This document shows, piece after piece, positions 53,830 through 61,762 of a stretch of DNA of 64,000 nucleotides. The position numbers were made by a program, and so were the translations under genes. The stretch's first letter is position 1; each line of letters starts with the position of its first letter. This DNA comes from an uncultured Prevotella sp. (GTDB lineage: Bacteria; Bacteroidota; Bacteroidia; Bacteroidales; Bacteroidaceae). Below the pieces are notes generated by a model. The model saw only the letters and a list, made by a program, of their open reading frames with translations, was not told the DNA's origin and ran no database searches. The stretch lies in assembly GCA_900315525.1 (NCBI GenBank), contig OMZO01000006.1, positions 19,842 through 83,841 on the forward strand, in the 5' to 3' direction.

Positions 53830-54747
53830 TTAGCCTAAGAAAAAGAGGGAGACGCCTATCACGGAGATAAAAGCACCCACGACGGCCTTCCACGTAATCT
53901 TCTGCTGAAAGAGCCAGTAGGAGGGTAGGATGATGATGATAGGCGTGAGTGCCATGAGGGTGGAGGCGATGCCGGCTTCGGTATATTGTACCGCCATCAG
54001 CGAGAAACCTACACCAACGAAAGGGCCGAAGATGGTGGTGGCTGTGGCAACGGCCATCCCCTTACGGTCGTGAAGTGCCTCGCGAAGCGGAGACAGTCCC
54101 TCACGGAAGTATAGCAAGATGCCGAAGCCGATGATACCGGCTATGCAGCGTAGGAAGTTGGCGCTGAAGGGGATGACCCATGCTGGTGTGGCAGTCGTAT
54201 CATAGTGGTCCATGCCAATCTTGCTCAATACGAGACCAATACCCTGACAGAGTGCTGCGGCGATGGCGAAGAGTACGCCGTTAAGGGGCAGTTTCAGTGA
54301 TACCTTATGGTGCTCGCCGCGTCCAAGTATGGAGATGCTGATGCCTGCCAGTGTGACAATCATTGCCAGGATGCTCATCCCGTTCATCTCTTGTCCGAGG
54401 GTGATCCAGGCCATCAGGGCGGCAGCCAGTGGGGCCAGCGTCATAAACAGTTGTCCGTAGCGAGAGCCGATGATGATATAACACTGGAAGAGGCAATAGT
54501 CGCCGATGACGTAGCCCACTAAACCTGAAAGCAGCATCCAGCCACAGGCCTCCATCGTGATGCCAGCGGGTAGGGGAGCACCGAGTACCACCCAGAACAT
54601 CACCATCGCAAAGATGATGGCCAGTGCCATTCGCAGCACGTTCAGCGTCAGGTTACCCAGTCGCTTGCTGCCAAACTCGCTCAGGAGGGCCGTTGCGGTC
54701 CAAGAGAAAGCCACTCCAATGGATATCAGTTCGCCTAGATAGTTCAT
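53830..54747 (-). CDS. EamA/DMT-family transporter
   Basis: 305 aa, ten membrane helices in two EamA repeats; the first begins YLGELISIGVAFSWTATALL and the second ends KITWKAVVGAFISVIGVSLFF (described by ends). The start is 8 bp from a TAATTTTG box. Convergent with GH97 with only 3 bp between stops. Substrate unknown. Confidence 0.88.
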   Translation of the reverse strand: MNYLGELISIGVAFSWTATALLSEFGSKRLGNLTLNVLRMALAIIFAMVMFWVVLGAPLPAGITMEACGWMLLSGLVGYVIGDYCLFQCYIIIGSRYGQLFMTLAPLAAALMAWITLGQEMNGMSILAMIVTLAGISISILGRGEHHKVSLKLPLNGVLFAIAAALCQGIGLVLSKIGMDHYDTTATPAWVIPFSANFLRCIAGIIGFGILLYFREGLSPLREALHDRKGMAVATATTIFGPFVGVGFSLMAVQYTEAGIASTLMALTPIIIILPSYWLFQQKITWKAVVGAFISVIGVSLFFLG

Positions 54748-54755
54748 AACGGCTG

Positions 54756-54763
54756 CAAAATTA
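54756..54763 (-). promoter_or_regulatory. Promoter -7 box of EamA gene
   Basis: TAATTTTG on the minus strand ends 8 bp before the ATG, implying a nearly leaderless mRNA. Confidence 0.5.
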
Positions 54764-54837
54764 TAAAAATATCGTGAATTATGGCTACGGAAATCAGATT
54801 TTATTCGTTTTGCTTGCGAAGAATTTGAATTTATTCG

Positions 54838-54845
54838 TATCTTTG
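54838..54845 (+). promoter_or_regulatory. Promoter -7 box of the CE2-like esterase gene
   Basis: TATCTTTG; leader of about 70 nt to ATG 54920. Confidence 0.6.
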
Positions 54846-54919
54846 CAGACTGAATGACGCACGGTCTCTGACTGAATCGTCACATCTTCTAACTGAAACT
54901 ATATAAACCTACGATAGAA

Positions 54920-56050
54920 ATGAGAAAAAGTTTTGTAACGCTGCTGCTGACAGTAGTCTGTCAAGCCGCCCTTGCTACTGAGACTGTTCCTGTTCGTGGA
55001 ACCATTGTCAGTCCTGCCGATAAGCATATCCTTTATACAGGTCGTATCAGTTTTGCCAACCCAGAGCGTCCGGCTTGGAATTTTCCTGGTATCCAGATCG
55101 TTGCCGCTTTCGAGGGAACGTCGCTGAAGATGATGGCCAAGCCTCAGAGTGGCTATTTCATGGCACAGATTGATAAGGCCGAACCTTTCAAGGTAGCCTT
55201 CACAGGTAAGAAAGACTCTGTCGTGACTCTTGCCACAGCCCTGCCCGAAGGTCGTCACCTCGTGCGTCTGATGTATGTCATCGAGGGTTATGAGTTCTAT
55301 CCTGAGTTCTGGGGCTTTGTGCTCGACAAAGGCCGTCAACTCGTTGAGGCGCCTGCACTTCCATCAAGAAAGCTCGAATTCATCGGCAATTCCATCACCT
55401 GTGGCTATGGCAATGAAGGAACGAACGCCAAGGAGGGCTTCACCTACGAGACGGAGAACCACTATTACAGTTATGCCTCACTGACGGCCCGTGCGCTTGA
55501 TGCCCAGCACTGGGTGGTGGCTCGTAGTGGCATTGGTGCTTATCGCAACTATGGTGGTCCGAAGGCTGGCACGCCCGACTCGAATATGCCTGTGCAGTAT
55601 GAATATACGGGCTATGCCTGGAAGCCTCAGCTTCGCAGCGAGCCTACGTTCTTAAGCGAGAAATGGGATTTCAGCCGTTACCAGCCCGATGTGGTCTGCA
55701 TCAATCTCGGCACCAACGACCTCTCTACCAACAACTACGACGTGAAACTGCTCAAGCAGGGTTATCAGATGCTGCTGAAGATGGTGCGCCAGCATAATCC
55801 GCAGGCGAAGATTGTGTTCCTCTGTGGTTCAATGCTGCTCGACAAAGAGCTGGAGATTGCCAAGAAGATACTCGATGAGGTGGCTGCTGAGGCCAACAAG
55901 GCAGGCGACAAGCAGGTCTATCGCTTTGACTTCACCTATCAGAACGGCTCTCTGGGCTATGGCAACGACTATCATCCCAGCATCTGGCAACACGAGAAGA
56001 TGGCTGCCGAGCTGACAGCCTACCTCCGCTCGCTGATGCAGTGGTGGTAA
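54920..56050 (+). CDS. CE2-like SGNH carbohydrate esterase
   Basis: 376 aa. Signal peptide MRKSFVTLLLTVVCQAALA. An N-terminal jelly-roll domain (about 30-145) precedes an SGNH hydrolase domain, the CE2 acetyl-esterase layout. Block I is EFIGNSITCGYGNEG (catalytic Ser), block III is NLGTNDLST, and block V is NDYHPSIWQH (Asp/His). Such enzymes deacetylate xylan or glucomannan, in line with a plant-polysaccharide lifestyle and the GH97 nearby. Confidence 0.9.
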   Translation: MRKSFVTLLLTVVCQAALATETVPVRGTIVSPADKHILYTGRISFANPERPAWNFPGIQIVAAFEGTSLKMMAKPQSGYFMAQIDKAEPFKVAFTGKKDSVVTLATALPEGRHLVRLMYVIEGYEFYPEFWGFVLDKGRQLVEAPALPSRKLEFIGNSITCGYGNEGTNAKEGFTYETENHYYSYASLTARALDAQHWVVARSGIGAYRNYGGPKAGTPDSNMPVQYEYTGYAWKPQLRSEPTFLSEKWDFSRYQPDVVCINLGTNDLSTNNYDVKLLKQGYQMLLKMVRQHNPQAKIVFLCGSMLLDKELEIAKKILDEVAAEANKAGDKQVYRFDFTYQNGSLGYGNDYHPSIWQHEKMAAELTAYLRSLMQWW

Positions 56051-56066
56051 GCGCCATCGTTATTAC

Positions 56067-56105
56067 AAATTATAACCGGGGTTATTATAACCTCGATTAT
56101 AATTT
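56067..56105. repeat. Nested AT-rich palindrome upstream of the WYL gene
   Basis: AATTATAA and TTATAATT arms enclose GGTTAT/ATAACC. It may terminate the esterase transcript or be part of WYL gene control; no T-tail is evident. Confidence 0.45.
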
Positions 56106-56113
56106 AGTTTGGA

Positions 56114-56130
56114 GTGAAGTAAAATCTCAC
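56114..56130 (+). promoter_or_regulatory. Operator O1 of the WYL gene (GTGA-N9-TCAC)
   Basis: GTGA (56114-56117), 9 bp, TCAC (56127-56130). GTGA starts exactly 27 bp before the TATCTTTG box, the same geometry as at 57159 and 61703. It covers the -33 region, so binding should repress. Confidence 0.7.
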
Positions 56131-56140
56131 AGAAAAGTTG

Positions 56141-56148
56141 TATCTTTG
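56141..56148 (+). promoter_or_regulatory. Promoter -7 box of the WYL gene
   Basis: TATCTTTG, 17 bp before ATG 56166. Confidence 0.65.
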
Positions 56149-56165
56149 CGCATAGTTTTGATGAT

Positions 56166-57188
56166 ATGCCAATAAATAAGAACGCACTCGTAAGATATAA
56201 GATACTGGATAAGTGTTTCAGCGACAGCTACCATAAGTACTTCATAGAAGATCTTATGGAGAAGGTTAATGTGCAGTTAGAAGATGCAGGCGTAAAGCCT
56301 GTATCAAAGAAACAGATCTACGACGATATCAAATTTATGAAGAGCGTTGATGGCTGGGAAGCTCCTATTGAATCATATCAGTATGGTAAACGTAAGTATC
56401 TGCGTTATAGTTACAATTTCTCAATTATGGAAACGCCCATTACTGATATGGAGGTTGAACAATTGGAAACATTGATTACCTCTCTTTCACGTTTGCAGGG
56501 AATCCCTATGTATGATTGGGTAGAGGAACTATTGACCAACCTTCGACATCGCTTTGGACTTAGAGGAATTGATACTAATAGTATTGGTTTTGAGCAAAAT
56601 CGTGACATGCAAGGACTGAGATACCTCTCTAATCTTATAGATTGTGTCATTAAACGTCAACCTGTCCTCATCGATTATCATCCATTTGGTAGAGATGTTA
56701 TCAAGTGGACTATTCACCCCTATTATCTGAAACAATATAACAATAGATGGTTCCTCTTGGGCTATAATCCTGATTTTGATGATTTGTCGATCGTAGCATT
56801 AGATAGAATTGAGGGCATTAAATTAGCAGAAACATCCTTCAAGAGAAATCTCGATTTCGATTTTGATGCCTACTTCCGTGATATTATCGGAGTCTCTATA
56901 GAAAAAGGCAAGGTTGTAGAGCATATAAGATTGAAGTTCTCTCATAAGCGTTTACCATACGTTCTTTCTAAACCAATTCATCATTCACAGGAATTGGAAA
57001 ATGAGGTTGAAGGAATTATCTCAATAGATGTCATTCCCAATAAAGAACTCTTATCAGAATTGATTTGGTTCAGAGAAGATGTTGAAGTCCTTTCTCCAGA
57101 GTCCCTTAGAGAAGAAATCAAGGAAAAAATTGCAGAAATGTATCAGAAATATTTTGGTGTGAAGAATGACTGCACAACAGAGCCATAA
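56166..57188 (+). CDS. WYL-domain transcriptional regulator
   Basis: 340 aa. N-terminal winged helix (about 1-85; KKQIYDDIKFMKSVDGWEAPI is the recognition part), a linker, and a WYL domain at about 150-225 with KWTIHPYYLKQYNNRWFLLGY (described by ends) and IVALDRIEGIKL. A C-terminal WCX-like extension follows. WYL proteins of this size (BrxR, CapW types) repress defence operons and respond to nucleic acid or nucleotide ligands. Here the likely operator GTGA-N9-(T/G)CAC occurs upstream of its own gene, inside its own last codons (driving the next gene), and upstream of the PIF1 helicase gene. Regulation is inferred from sequence only. Confidence 0.88.
   Translation: MPINKNALVRYKILDKCFSDSYHKYFIEDLMEKVNVQLEDAGVKPVSKKQIYDDIKFMKSVDGWEAPIESYQYGKRKYLRYSYNFSIMETPITDMEVEQLETLITSLSRLQGIPMYDWVEELLTNLRHRFGLRGIDTNSIGFEQNRDMQGLRYLSNLIDCVIKRQPVLIDYHPFGRDVIKWTIHPYYLKQYNNRWFLLGYNPDFDDLSIVALDRIEGIKLAETSFKRNLDFDFDAYFRDIIGVSIEKGKVVEHIRLKFSHKRLPYVLSKPIHHSQELENEVEGIISIDVIPNKELLSELIWFREDVEVLSPESLREEIKEKIAEMYQKYFGVKNDCTTEP
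57159..57175 (+). promoter_or_regulatory. Operator O2 (GTGA-N9-GCAC) inside the WYL 3' end
   Basis: Same spacing as O1 and O3, 27 bp from GTGA to the TAATTTTG box; the right half-site deviates (GCAC). Confidence 0.65.
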
Positions 57189-57193
57189 TTTTG
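57186..57193 (+). promoter_or_regulatory. Promoter -7 box of the kinase-like gene
   Basis: TAATTTTG, overlapping the WYL stop, 38 bp before ATG 57232. Confidence 0.6.
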
Positions 57194-57231
57194 CAGCCAG
57201 AAATAAAGTTTAATTTAAATTTTTAGTTGTT

Positions 57232-58515
57232 ATGAGAAATATTGGCAACAGCCTGAGTGTGATTAACTTTGAGAAGTTTGGCGAGACAAAAGGGAAGGTG
57301 TTCACTGCTGATAACTTTGCAAAGGATTGGGACTCTATTTACGTTATTCCATCAGAACTCTCTGATGGAGTTGTAAATGACAAAGTCTTCCATAGAGTAG
57401 ATCGAAAGGCACTCGTGCTAGATATGAAAAATCCTCGTATGTCTTATTTGATGGCTAATCAGGATAATCCTGTCTATGTGCCTGCGGCTCGGTTCGAGAA
57501 AACAGTTGAGGGTAAGTACTTTCCTAAAGGCTTTTTGATATTTAACCTTGATTTCGGTCTGCTACTTCCCGAATCCATTTTTTTCATGTGTAGGCAAGGC
57601 TTTTGGGAAAAACTTCTCAATAATCGTGATTATTCACTTTATTTTGAAGAGTATGGCCCCACCACAATGGAAGGATGTTTCTTAACAGAAATGAAAGACT
57701 TTTATAATTTTTCATTAAAAAACGAAATCCCTTCTTTGTCACAACAGAGGGATAGAATAGCAGATTTCAGGGCAGAAGAGAAATACCTTGATGATATTGT
57801 GGCATCAAAGGAGCGGAAAATGCTCAAGAAAACTTCTTCTGATTTGATTCACATGTTGGGTACCCCCTATATCCGCATCAATAATGCGCTGGATCTTCTT
57901 TCGCAGGATGTAGATGATGAAGGAAAGTCGAGGATTAGCTATATCCGAGACAACTTCGGATATATCAAGCGTCTGATAGAGATGAATGGTGCCAATTTCA
58001 ATGATTATCCCAAGGATAAGATAAACATTATTGGATTTATGGAACGATACATACGTGGATGGGAAAACTATGGTTCCAAGACCTTCTCTATCGAATTCTT
58101 TTGTGATGGCAACTTTGAAAGGGAGAATACTATTCTTGCTAACGATACAGCCCTCGCTATTATGATGGATTGTTTACTGGACAATGCAAATAGGCATGGA
58201 TTCCTTAAAACAAAATCTCCAGACAACAAAGTCAAGATACACCTTGACCAGACTACGCTTGGTAATAAGCATGCAGTCATTATAGCTGTAGGCAATAATG
58301 GAAAGACGATGCCGAAAGATTTTAGCATTGACGATTACATTACCTCTGGAAAATACGGTACTGAAACAGGCCGCTCTGGACTTGGCGGAAGCCATGTGTA
58401 CAAAATCGTTTCATCTATGGATGGTACTCTTGATTTTATAAGCGAAGCAGTTTCATCAGAGGAAAAAAATGAATGGTGGACAACATTCATGATTACCGTT
58501 CCTTTAGTGTCGTAA
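57232..58515 (+). CDS. Soluble histidine-kinase-like ATPase
   Basis: 427 aa, no signal or membrane segment. Residues 1-180 are an unrecognised sensor region. A dimerisation helix then carries DLIHMLGTPYIRINNAL, where His207 aligns with the phospho-acceptor of HELRTPL boxes. The HATPase domain has N box LLDNANRHGF (315-324), a weak G1, VGNNGKTMP (353-361), and G2 SGLGGSHVY (382-390). G1 lacks the usual DxGxG aspartate at first position, so ATP turnover may be altered. It is followed 17 bp later by a receiver-domain protein, forming a cytosolic two-component-like pair under operator O2. Confidence 0.8.
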   Translation: MRNIGNSLSVINFEKFGETKGKVFTADNFAKDWDSIYVIPSELSDGVVNDKVFHRVDRKALVLDMKNPRMSYLMANQDNPVYVPAARFEKTVEGKYFPKGFLIFNLDFGLLLPESIFFMCRQGFWEKLLNNRDYSLYFEEYGPTTMEGCFLTEMKDFYNFSLKNEIPSLSQQRDRIADFRAEEKYLDDIVASKERKMLKKTSSDLIHMLGTPYIRINNALDLLSQDVDDEGKSRISYIRDNFGYIKRLIEMNGANFNDYPKDKINIIGFMERYIRGWENYGSKTFSIEFFCDGNFERENTILANDTALAIMMDCLLDNANRHGFLKTKSPDNKVKIHLDQTTLGNKHAVIIAVGNNGKTMPKDFSIDDYITSGKYGTETGRSGLGGSHVYKIVSSMDGTLDFISEAVSSEEKNEWWTTFMITVPLVS

Positions 58516-58532
58516 TTTAATTTTTATTTACT

Positions 58533-59489
58533 ATGGATAAGATATATCGGTTTATATGGGCTGATGATGAAATCGATGCTTTGCTGGATGAAAACAGCAA
58601 GGCATTGCTTTCTAAACAGCATGTTGAGGTCATAGAATGCAATAATGCTGCAATGTTAGAAGAGAAGTTGAAAAACGTCAATCATCGCATTGATGCAGTA
58701 ATTGTCGATGCTAACTTTACAGCAAAAAAGTTTATTCCCTCAGACGAAAGGGATCTTTCGGGTCTTAGAAATTCTATGAGACTGATAGGCGAATACAAGC
58801 ATTTGCCATTCTACCTCTACACCCAGCGAGTTAATCTGTCTGACCTTGTTGACGAAGATGAATTGAGCTATTTCAAAGATAATAATGCCATATTCTATAA
58901 AGGAAATGGCTTACTACCATTACTCAACAGAATAAAGAATGATGTTGATAATTATAATAGTGCAGAGTTTCAAATAGATAATCAATTTGAAAAGGAACTA
59001 TATTACTTTCAGATTTTTGACAAGCAATGCAACGCTAATTCACATCACTTTATTAGAGAATTGCTCATACAAAGCAGAGAAGGTTCTCTTACCGGTACTG
59101 AAAAGTATTTCAACCAATTCCGTTCAGAGATTCTTGATAATATGAATACTGTAGCAGCTTTTTTCGGGATTGTCCCAGAAGGTCTCTCAATCAACGATTT
59201 TAGTCGATTCTTATGTTCAAAAGCAGAGAAATATAAACTGAAAGAAGAAGTGTTTCCCAAGGCTCTTCACATGTTGATGGAATATGTTGTAAGGATGGTA
59301 CAAGATGGTTCGCATAACAATGGTAATCTTCAATATTGGGTGCGTCAATTCGTCTCAGAGAACAAGGATACATTGATAATACAATCTTTACTTTTTGCCA
59401 CCATTGAACTTATGTCTTGGTTTATTCCATACTTAGCAACACATACAGATAAACAACTAAATTTGGCAATTTGGCAGAAACAAAGTTGA
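58533..59489 (+). CDS. Receiver-domain protein with helical C-terminal effector
   Basis: 318 aa. Residues 1-130 resemble a response-regulator receiver: acidic pair in IWADDEID (D11, D12), phospho-acceptor candidate in IDAVIVDANFT (D59), the Thr position in FYLYTQR (T97), and Lys in IFYKGNG (K123). The C-terminal 190 residues are all-helical with no DNA-binding motif. RMVQDGSH (254-261) fits the loose Rx4-6H pattern of HEPN RNases, a speculative match. The output would then be enzymatic or protein-protein rather than transcriptional. Co-transcribed with the kinase-like gene. Confidence 0.7.
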   Translation: MDKIYRFIWADDEIDALLDENSKALLSKQHVEVIECNNAAMLEEKLKNVNHRIDAVIVDANFTAKKFIPSDERDLSGLRNSMRLIGEYKHLPFYLYTQRVNLSDLVDEDELSYFKDNNAIFYKGNGLLPLLNRIKNDVDNYNSAEFQIDNQFEKELYYFQIFDKQCNANSHHFIRELLIQSREGSLTGTEKYFNQFRSEILDNMNTVAAFFGIVPEGLSINDFSRFLCSKAEKYKLKEEVFPKALHMLMEYVVRMVQDGSHNNGNLQYWVRQFVSENKDTLIIQSLLFATIELMSWFIPYLATHTDKQLNLAIWQKQS

Positions 59490-59561
59490 GACTATGACAG
59501 CCGACAAGTGGGTGCAGATGGGTCAGCAACCTTTGTGTCCTAGGATATTTAAATCTGATAA

Positions 59562-59900
59562 TTAGTTGGCAGCAAAGGGTATCGGAATCTGACAATAGTC
59601 TATAACTACATCATAAATAGCGACTTCGTTGACATTGATGTCCTCATCTACCTTAATCATCTTGTCCATTAGGGCTGCAAAGTATTCCTTCTGTTCACCA
59701 GTGAAATTCTTGATATCGAGAAGGGCAATCAAAGATGACTTGCGGCTGATTTCATCTTTTGTGTCATAGGGAAGAGCCAGTTCATCTAGGAGTTGATTAA
59801 AGAAGGCTGTTTCTCGTACATCAATACGACCATCTGCATGAATAATATCAAGCAGCACTCGCATTACGGCTATTTTCTGATTGTAGTTTAATATGTCCAT
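59562..59900 (-). CDS. TerB-like protein
   Basis: 112 aa. A single TerB-like helical domain: VLLDIIHADGRIDVRETAFF with the acidic loop typical of the fold, and a second acidic loop KVDEDINVNE. Related domains occur in tellurite/phage resistance gene sets, where they bind metal or scaffold complexes. Encoded opposite to its neighbours and divergent from the DUF488 genes. Confidence 0.75.
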   Translation of the reverse strand: MDILNYNQKIAVMRVLLDIIHADGRIDVRETAFFNQLLDELALPYDTKDEISRKSSLIALLDIKNFTGEQKEYFAALMDKMIKVDEDINVNEVAIYDVVIDYCQIPIPFAAN

Positions 59901-59914
59901 ATCTGATTTTTGTG

Positions 59915-59922
59915 CAAAAATA
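59915..59922 (-). promoter_or_regulatory. Promoter -7 box of the TerB-like gene
   Basis: TATTTTTG on the minus strand, 14 bp before the ATG; no GTGA-N9-TCAC operator here. Confidence 0.55.
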
Positions 59923-59966
59923 CTAAATTATTTCCTGATTATATGCATTGTATCGATTATTTTTGC

Positions 59967-59974
59967 TATTTTTG
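59967..59974 (+). promoter_or_regulatory. Promoter -7 box of the DUF488 operon
   Basis: TATTTTTG, 25 bp before ATG 60000; no operator copy is seen at the usual distance. Confidence 0.55.
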
Positions 59975-59999
59975 TGGCGAGAAAAGAGATAATTAACAA

Positions 60000-60572
60000 A
60001 TGAGCGAGTCATTCTTATATTCCATAGGACACAGTAACAAGACACTTGAGGAACTTGTTAGTGAACTGAGGCTGTATGGCATACAGTATTTGGTTGACGT
60101 TCGCTCTATGCCATATTCAAAGTTCCATCCTCAGTTTAACCGTGAGCCATTGAAGTTAGCCATCAACCAGACTGGCGATATCAAGTACGGCTATATGGGT
60201 GATTTGATAGGAGGACTTCCACAGGATGAAGGATGCTACACTGGCGGTAAAGTGGATTATGACAAAATCAAGCAGATGCCATTTTTTATTGAAGGACTTG
60301 AAAGACTTGTCAAAGCTAATCAGCAGGGATATAAAACTTGTGTGATGTGCAGCGAGGGAGACCCAAGTATGTGCCATCGCTCAAAGCTGATAGGTGAAGC
60401 CCTGAGAGAAAGGGGTATCATCATTCAGCATATTTGTCATGACCATCATGGTAAGCCTATTCTGAAAAGTCAGATAGACGTTATCAATGAGGTTAATAAG
60501 GGGACAAGCATGATTAATCTGTTTGGGGAAGCTGAAAATCTAACATCAAGGAAAGTATATAAAGAAGCATGA
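60000..60572 (+). CDS. DUF488 protein, first of a pair
   Basis: 190 aa. It starts with the DUF488 signature LYSIGHSNKTLEELV (about 6-20), then LVDVRSMPYSKFHPQFN (about 31-47) and VMCSEGDPSMCHRSKLIGEAL (ends cited: VMCSEGD, CHRSKL). The Asp-Val-Arg and Cys-His-Arg motifs are invariant in the family. DUF488 activity is not established. Its stop overlaps the next start (ATGA), so both are made together. Confidence 0.87.
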   Translation: MSESFLYSIGHSNKTLEELVSELRLYGIQYLVDVRSMPYSKFHPQFNREPLKLAINQTGDIKYGYMGDLIGGLPQDEGCYTGGKVDYDKIKQMPFFIEGLERLVKANQQGYKTCVMCSEGDPSMCHRSKLIGEALRERGIIIQHICHDHHGKPILKSQIDVINEVNKGTSMINLFGEAENLTSRKVYKEA

Positions 60573-61042
60573 CAATCTATACTATTGGAGTCTATGGAAG
60601 CACAGAGGATGAGTTTTTCACCAAACTCATCGAAAACCACATTGATCTGTTTTGTGATATCAGGCAGCGTAGGGGCGTTAGAGGGCGGCAATATGCTTTT
60701 GTAAATAGCCAATACCTTCAGAATAAACTTGCAGAATTGGGAATCGGCTATTTGTATGAAAAACGATACGCTCCGACGAAAGCTATACGAGAAATGCAAT
60801 GGGCTGAAGATAAGGAGGAACACCTGACGAAGAAATCTCGCATAGTCTTGGGGTATGCATTTTGCTGTGGCTATGAACAGTTGATACTTAAAAAAGAGAA
60901 CCTCGATGAACTAATGGATGCATTCAAAGACTCACAGCGTGTAGCACTCTTTTGCTTAGAATCCCATCCAGAAGCTTGTCATAGGTCGTTATTAGCCAAT
61001 CGAATATATCAAAAATATGGATTAGAAATTGTTCACCTTTAA
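60569..61042 (+). CDS. DUF488 protein, second of a pair
   Basis: 157 aa, clearly diverged from the first. YTIGVYGSTEDEFF replaces YSIGHSN, FCDIRQRRGVRGRQYAF replaces DVRSMPYSKF, and LFCLESHPEACHRSLLAN keeps the CHR motif. The 4-bp overlap and paralogy suggest a heterodimer. The following dual-OB gene starts 11 bp later. Confidence 0.85.
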   Translation: MTIYTIGVYGSTEDEFFTKLIENHIDLFCDIRQRRGVRGRQYAFVNSQYLQNKLAELGIGYLYEKRYAPTKAIREMQWAEDKEEHLTKKSRIVLGYAFCCGYEQLILKKENLDELMDAFKDSQRVALFCLESHPEACHRSLLANRIYQKYGLEIVHL

Positions 61043-61053
61043 ATATAAGAGCT

Positions 61054-61662
61054 ATGGAAGTTCTGATTGTATCGCGTACGCGAATGAAAAATGGAGTGTG
61101 TTGTGGAGGCATTGATCTCGAAAATGGGGAGCTTATCAGGCTTCATGATCACTTTGGCAAGAACCTTGCAGAATCTGCTCCTTTCCAGATTGGAGAGATC
61201 TATAACTTGAAATATAGGAATGCACTACATGCGCGCCCTATTCCTCATGTTGAAGATAAAGAGGTTATGCCAGATTTTCAAATGATAAGGCAATTATCAA
61301 CATCCGAATTCATAAATGAGGTTGACAGACTGATTGATGTCCCTTATGGAGGCATAGACTGCATTTTTGAGGGGAAACTGCGTCGTTCTGCTTATGCTAC
61401 ATATATTTCACCAGAGGCTGTTCCACAACATAGTGTATGTTTTTGGCGTCCAAATGAACCTCTCATAAAATCTGGATTTTTGGGTAAGACGAGATATTGG
61501 TTTGGAGGGTGTCATGCCATTAGCTTTGTTGGATTCCAAGAGCCTATTGATCTTATCCCTGCTGGTACTCTTCTCAGAATGTCGTTGGCCAATTGGTGGT
61601 CGCCAGATGATATTACTGAGAAACGCTGTTATCTGCAGCTATCAGGATGGTTTAGCTTATAA
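61054..61662 (+). CDS. Dual OB-domain protein
   Basis: 202 aa. It starts MEVLIVSRTRMKNGVCCGGIDLENGELIRL, the usual opening of dual-OB (DuOB) proteins, and ends LSLANWW...RCYLQLSGWFSL; the C-terminal LQLSGWF is characteristic. OB folds suggest nucleic-acid binding. The family frequently neighbours DUF488 genes, as here. Third gene of the DUF488 operon. Confidence 0.78.
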   Translation: MEVLIVSRTRMKNGVCCGGIDLENGELIRLHDHFGKNLAESAPFQIGEIYNLKYRNALHARPIPHVEDKEVMPDFQMIRQLSTSEFINEVDRLIDVPYGGIDCIFEGKLRRSAYATYISPEAVPQHSVCFWRPNEPLIKSGFLGKTRYWFGGCHAISFVGFQEPIDLIPAGTLLRMSLANWWSPDDITEKRCYLQLSGWFSL

Positions 61663-61699
61663 ACAGAGCGTTTTATTACTTTATCCTTAATTATTCCTT

Positions 61700-61722
61700 G
61701 TTGTGAAGAATGACTTCACAAC
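61700..61722 (+). promoter_or_regulatory. Operator O3 of the PIF1-like gene (perfect inverted repeat)
   Basis: GTTGTGAAG (61700-61708), 5 bp, CTTCACAAC (61714-61722): the best copy of the GTGA-N9-TCAC operator, with GTGA 27 bp before the TAATTTTG box. Confidence 0.78.
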
Positions 61723-61751
61723 GGAGTCGTAATTTTGCCACCAGAAACAAA
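61702..61751. repeat. 50-bp direct repeat, right copy
   Basis: Partner of 57158-57207. In one frame it still reads VKNDFTTES-stop, matching the WYL C-terminus VKNDCTTEP-stop, so it looks like a relic of a WYL gene end. Confidence 0.85.
61730..61737 (+). promoter_or_regulatory. Promoter -7 box of the PIF1-like gene
   Basis: TAATTTTG, 25 bp before ATG 61763. Confidence 0.65.
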
Positions 61752-61762
61752 ATTGCGACTGA

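Larger units (their letters stand above)
57158..57207. repeat. 50-bp direct repeat, left copy (WYL 3' end plus promoter)
   Basis: Matches 61702-61751 at 43 of 50 positions without gaps. It spans the last codons of the WYL gene, the O2 operator and a TAATTTTG promoter. Confidence 0.85.
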
